A stretch of DNA of 6,045 bases, taken from positions 1-6,045 of the forward strand of contig URBA01000094.1 of NCBI GenBank assembly GCA_900545905.1, read 5' to 3'. Origin of the DNA: an uncultured Collinsella sp. (GTDB lineage Bacteria > Actinomycetota > Coriobacteriia > Coriobacteriales > Coriobacteriaceae). The notes under the pieces were generated by a model. It searched no databases. It was given only the letters and a program-made list of their open reading frames with translations, and was not told the DNA's origin. The position numbers and the translations under genes are program-made. The first letter of the stretch is position 1, and each line of letters opens with the position of its first letter. Shown in pieces: positions 5,513-6,045 of this stretch.

Positions 5513-5548
5513 ATGTGACAAAGGGACCGTCCCTTTGTCACATTTTTT
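5513..5548. repeat. Perfect 31-base palindrome of coriobacterial type, doubling as xpt terminator
   Basis: ATGTGACAAAGGGAC (5513-5527) and its exact complement at 5529-5543 are separated by a single C. In RNA this gives a stem of about 13 pairs with loop ACCGT, followed directly by six T (5543-5548), a textbook terminator on the plus strand. The stem is almost too perfect for an ordinary terminator. From memory, palindromes of the form gtgacaaagggac/gtccctttgtcac recur between genes in Collinsella and relatives, so it probably belongs to an interspersed REP-like family. It lies between xpt and the release-factor-like gene, 26 bases before the latter's ATG. Confidence 0.85.
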
Positions 5549-5568
5549 GTATGAGGGGAGGTGTTGAT

Positions 5569-5949
5569 ATGGATGAGAACAAGATGGGATGGCGCGAGTA
5601 TGCGCGCTATGCCGAGATGTCGGTCGAGGAGCTGGCGCGCGATTGCGAGGTACAGGTGTTTCGCGCGACGGGTCCGGGTGGACAGGGCGTGAACACGACG
5701 GATTCAGCGGTGCGCATGAAGCATGGGCCCACGGGGATTGTGGTGACGGCGCGCGAGAGCCGTAGTCAGTTTCAGAATCGCAGCTGCTGTCTGCGTAAGC
5801 TGAGGGCAGAGCTTGAGCGTCGCGGGCGTCCACCGCGTCGACGCGTAAAGACCAAGGTGCCTCAACGCTCTCGCCAGCGCAGGCTCAACGACAAACGCTT
5901 CAACGCCATTAAAAAGGCCAACCGACGCAAACCGGGCAGCGACGAATAG
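5569..5949 (+). CDS. Release-factor-like GGQ-domain protein, probable ribosome rescue factor
   Basis: This 126-residue cytosolic protein is made of one class-I release-factor catalytic domain plus a basic tail. The GGQ tripeptide (37-39, in TGPGGQGVNTTDSAVRM) is the peptidyl-tRNA hydrolysis motif. HGPTGIVV (52-59), SRSQFQNR (64-71) and LRKLRAELERR (75-85) follow as in RF1/RF2 and ArfB (YaeJ). The codon-recognition domains of RF1/RF2 are absent, so stop-codon reading is not expected. The tail (about 86-123) is very rich in Arg and Lys, like the ArfB tail that enters the empty mRNA channel. The usual GGQHVN or GGQNVN is GGQGVN here. The start is ATG 5569, with GGGGAGG 7 bases upstream; earlier in-frame ATGs (5503, 5551) lack such a site and 5503 would run through the palindrome. 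Rescue of stalled ribosomes is inferred from architecture. A full RF2 fragment is unlikely because the protein is self-contained. Confidence 0.88.
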   Translation: MDENKMGWREYARYAEMSVEELARDCEVQVFRATGPGGQGVNTTDSAVRMKHGPTGIVVTARESRSQFQNRSCCLRKLRAELERRGRPPRRRVKTKVPQRSRQRRLNDKRFNAIKKANRRKPGSDE

Positions 5950-5967
5950 CCTCCTCGTAAGTTGCGG

Positions 5968-5983
5968 TGAAATAGGGACTGTT
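5968..5983. repeat. Possible degenerate half of the intergenic palindrome family
   Basis: TGAAATAGGGACTGTT starts 18 bases after the release-factor-like stop codon. It resembles the left half of the palindrome at 5513-5543 (TGACAAAGGGACCGTC), sharing TGA, AGGGAC and GT. No complementary right half is present. It may be a decayed or cut-off copy, or chance. Confidence 0.35.
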
Positions 5984-5997
5984 TATGCAGCTAAAGC

Positions 5998-6045
5998 CTG
6001 TCTCTTATACACATCTCCGAGCCCACGAGACTACGCTGCATCTCG
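5998..6045 (+). other. Untrimmed Nextera library adapter (i7 side)
   Basis: Synthetic sequence. Positions 5998-6031 match the reverse complement of the Nextera Read 2 adapter, starting with the 19-base mosaic end (5998-6016). Positions 6032-6039 (TACGCTGC) occupy the i7 index site and match my recollection of Nextera XT index N721. The last six bases fit the start of the P7 sequence. Genomic sequence ends at about 5997. Confidence 0.98.

Noticed and set aside
5503..5568. Upstream in-frame ATGs (5503 and 5551) for the release-factor-like gene
   Set aside because: The 5503 start would translate through the palindrome and T-run. Neither has a ribosome binding site, while GGGGAGG fits ATG 5569.
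4850..5833. Minus-strand open frame of 327 codons across xpt and the release-factor-like gene
   Set aside because: It covers two well-supported genes and the palindrome between them, and has no recognisable domain.
24..6016. 19-base inverted terminal repeats at 24-42 and 5998-6016, suggesting a Tn5-like transposon around the whole window
   Set aside because: These are the mosaic ends of the Nextera adapters, with index and primer sequence outside them. The genes between are ordinary chromosomal genes and there is no transposase.

Overview
The window is about 5.95 kb of bacterial DNA (roughly positions 43-5997) with sequencing-library adapter at both ends. The codon use is GC-rich, the RNase P RNA is of the bacterial A type, and a 31-base palindrome of the form 'gtgacaaagggac...gtccctttgtcac' lies between genes. 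From memory this combination fits a gut Coriobacteriia genome, most likely Collinsella or a close relative. That placement is inference; no taxonomic marker was compared.

Layout, left to right. Positions 1-42 are adapter and index sequence. An almost certainly complete RNase P RNA gene (rnpB) follows, then a striking 105-base foldback element flanked by near-identical 11-base direct repeats. Next come a YigZ/IMPACT-family gene starting at TTG with its own terminator, a C_GCAxxG_C_C-family cysteine protein on the minus strand, and a divergent intergenic region with overlapping inverted repeats. To the right are metY (O-acetylhomoserine sulfhydrylase), a hairpin with a T-run only 24 bases before the next start codon, an MFS drug/metabolite exporter, xpt (xanthine phosphoribosyltransferase), a palindrome that can act as a terminator, and a small release-factor-like GGQ protein. 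Positions 5998-6045 are adapter again.

These are mostly core or housekeeping functions: tRNA 5' processing, homocysteine synthesis by direct sulfhydrylation, purine salvage and ribosome rescue. They read as separate short transcription units, not one pathway. The one suggestive pairing is metY with the divergently transcribed cysteine-rich protein, which share an intergenic region holding a candidate operator. I see no defence system, CRISPR array, phage or secondary-metabolite cluster. The most interesting unexplained parts are non-coding: the foldback after rnpB, the operator-like repeats at 1896-1927, the hairpin in the MFS leader, and the palindrome family around the release-factor-like gene.
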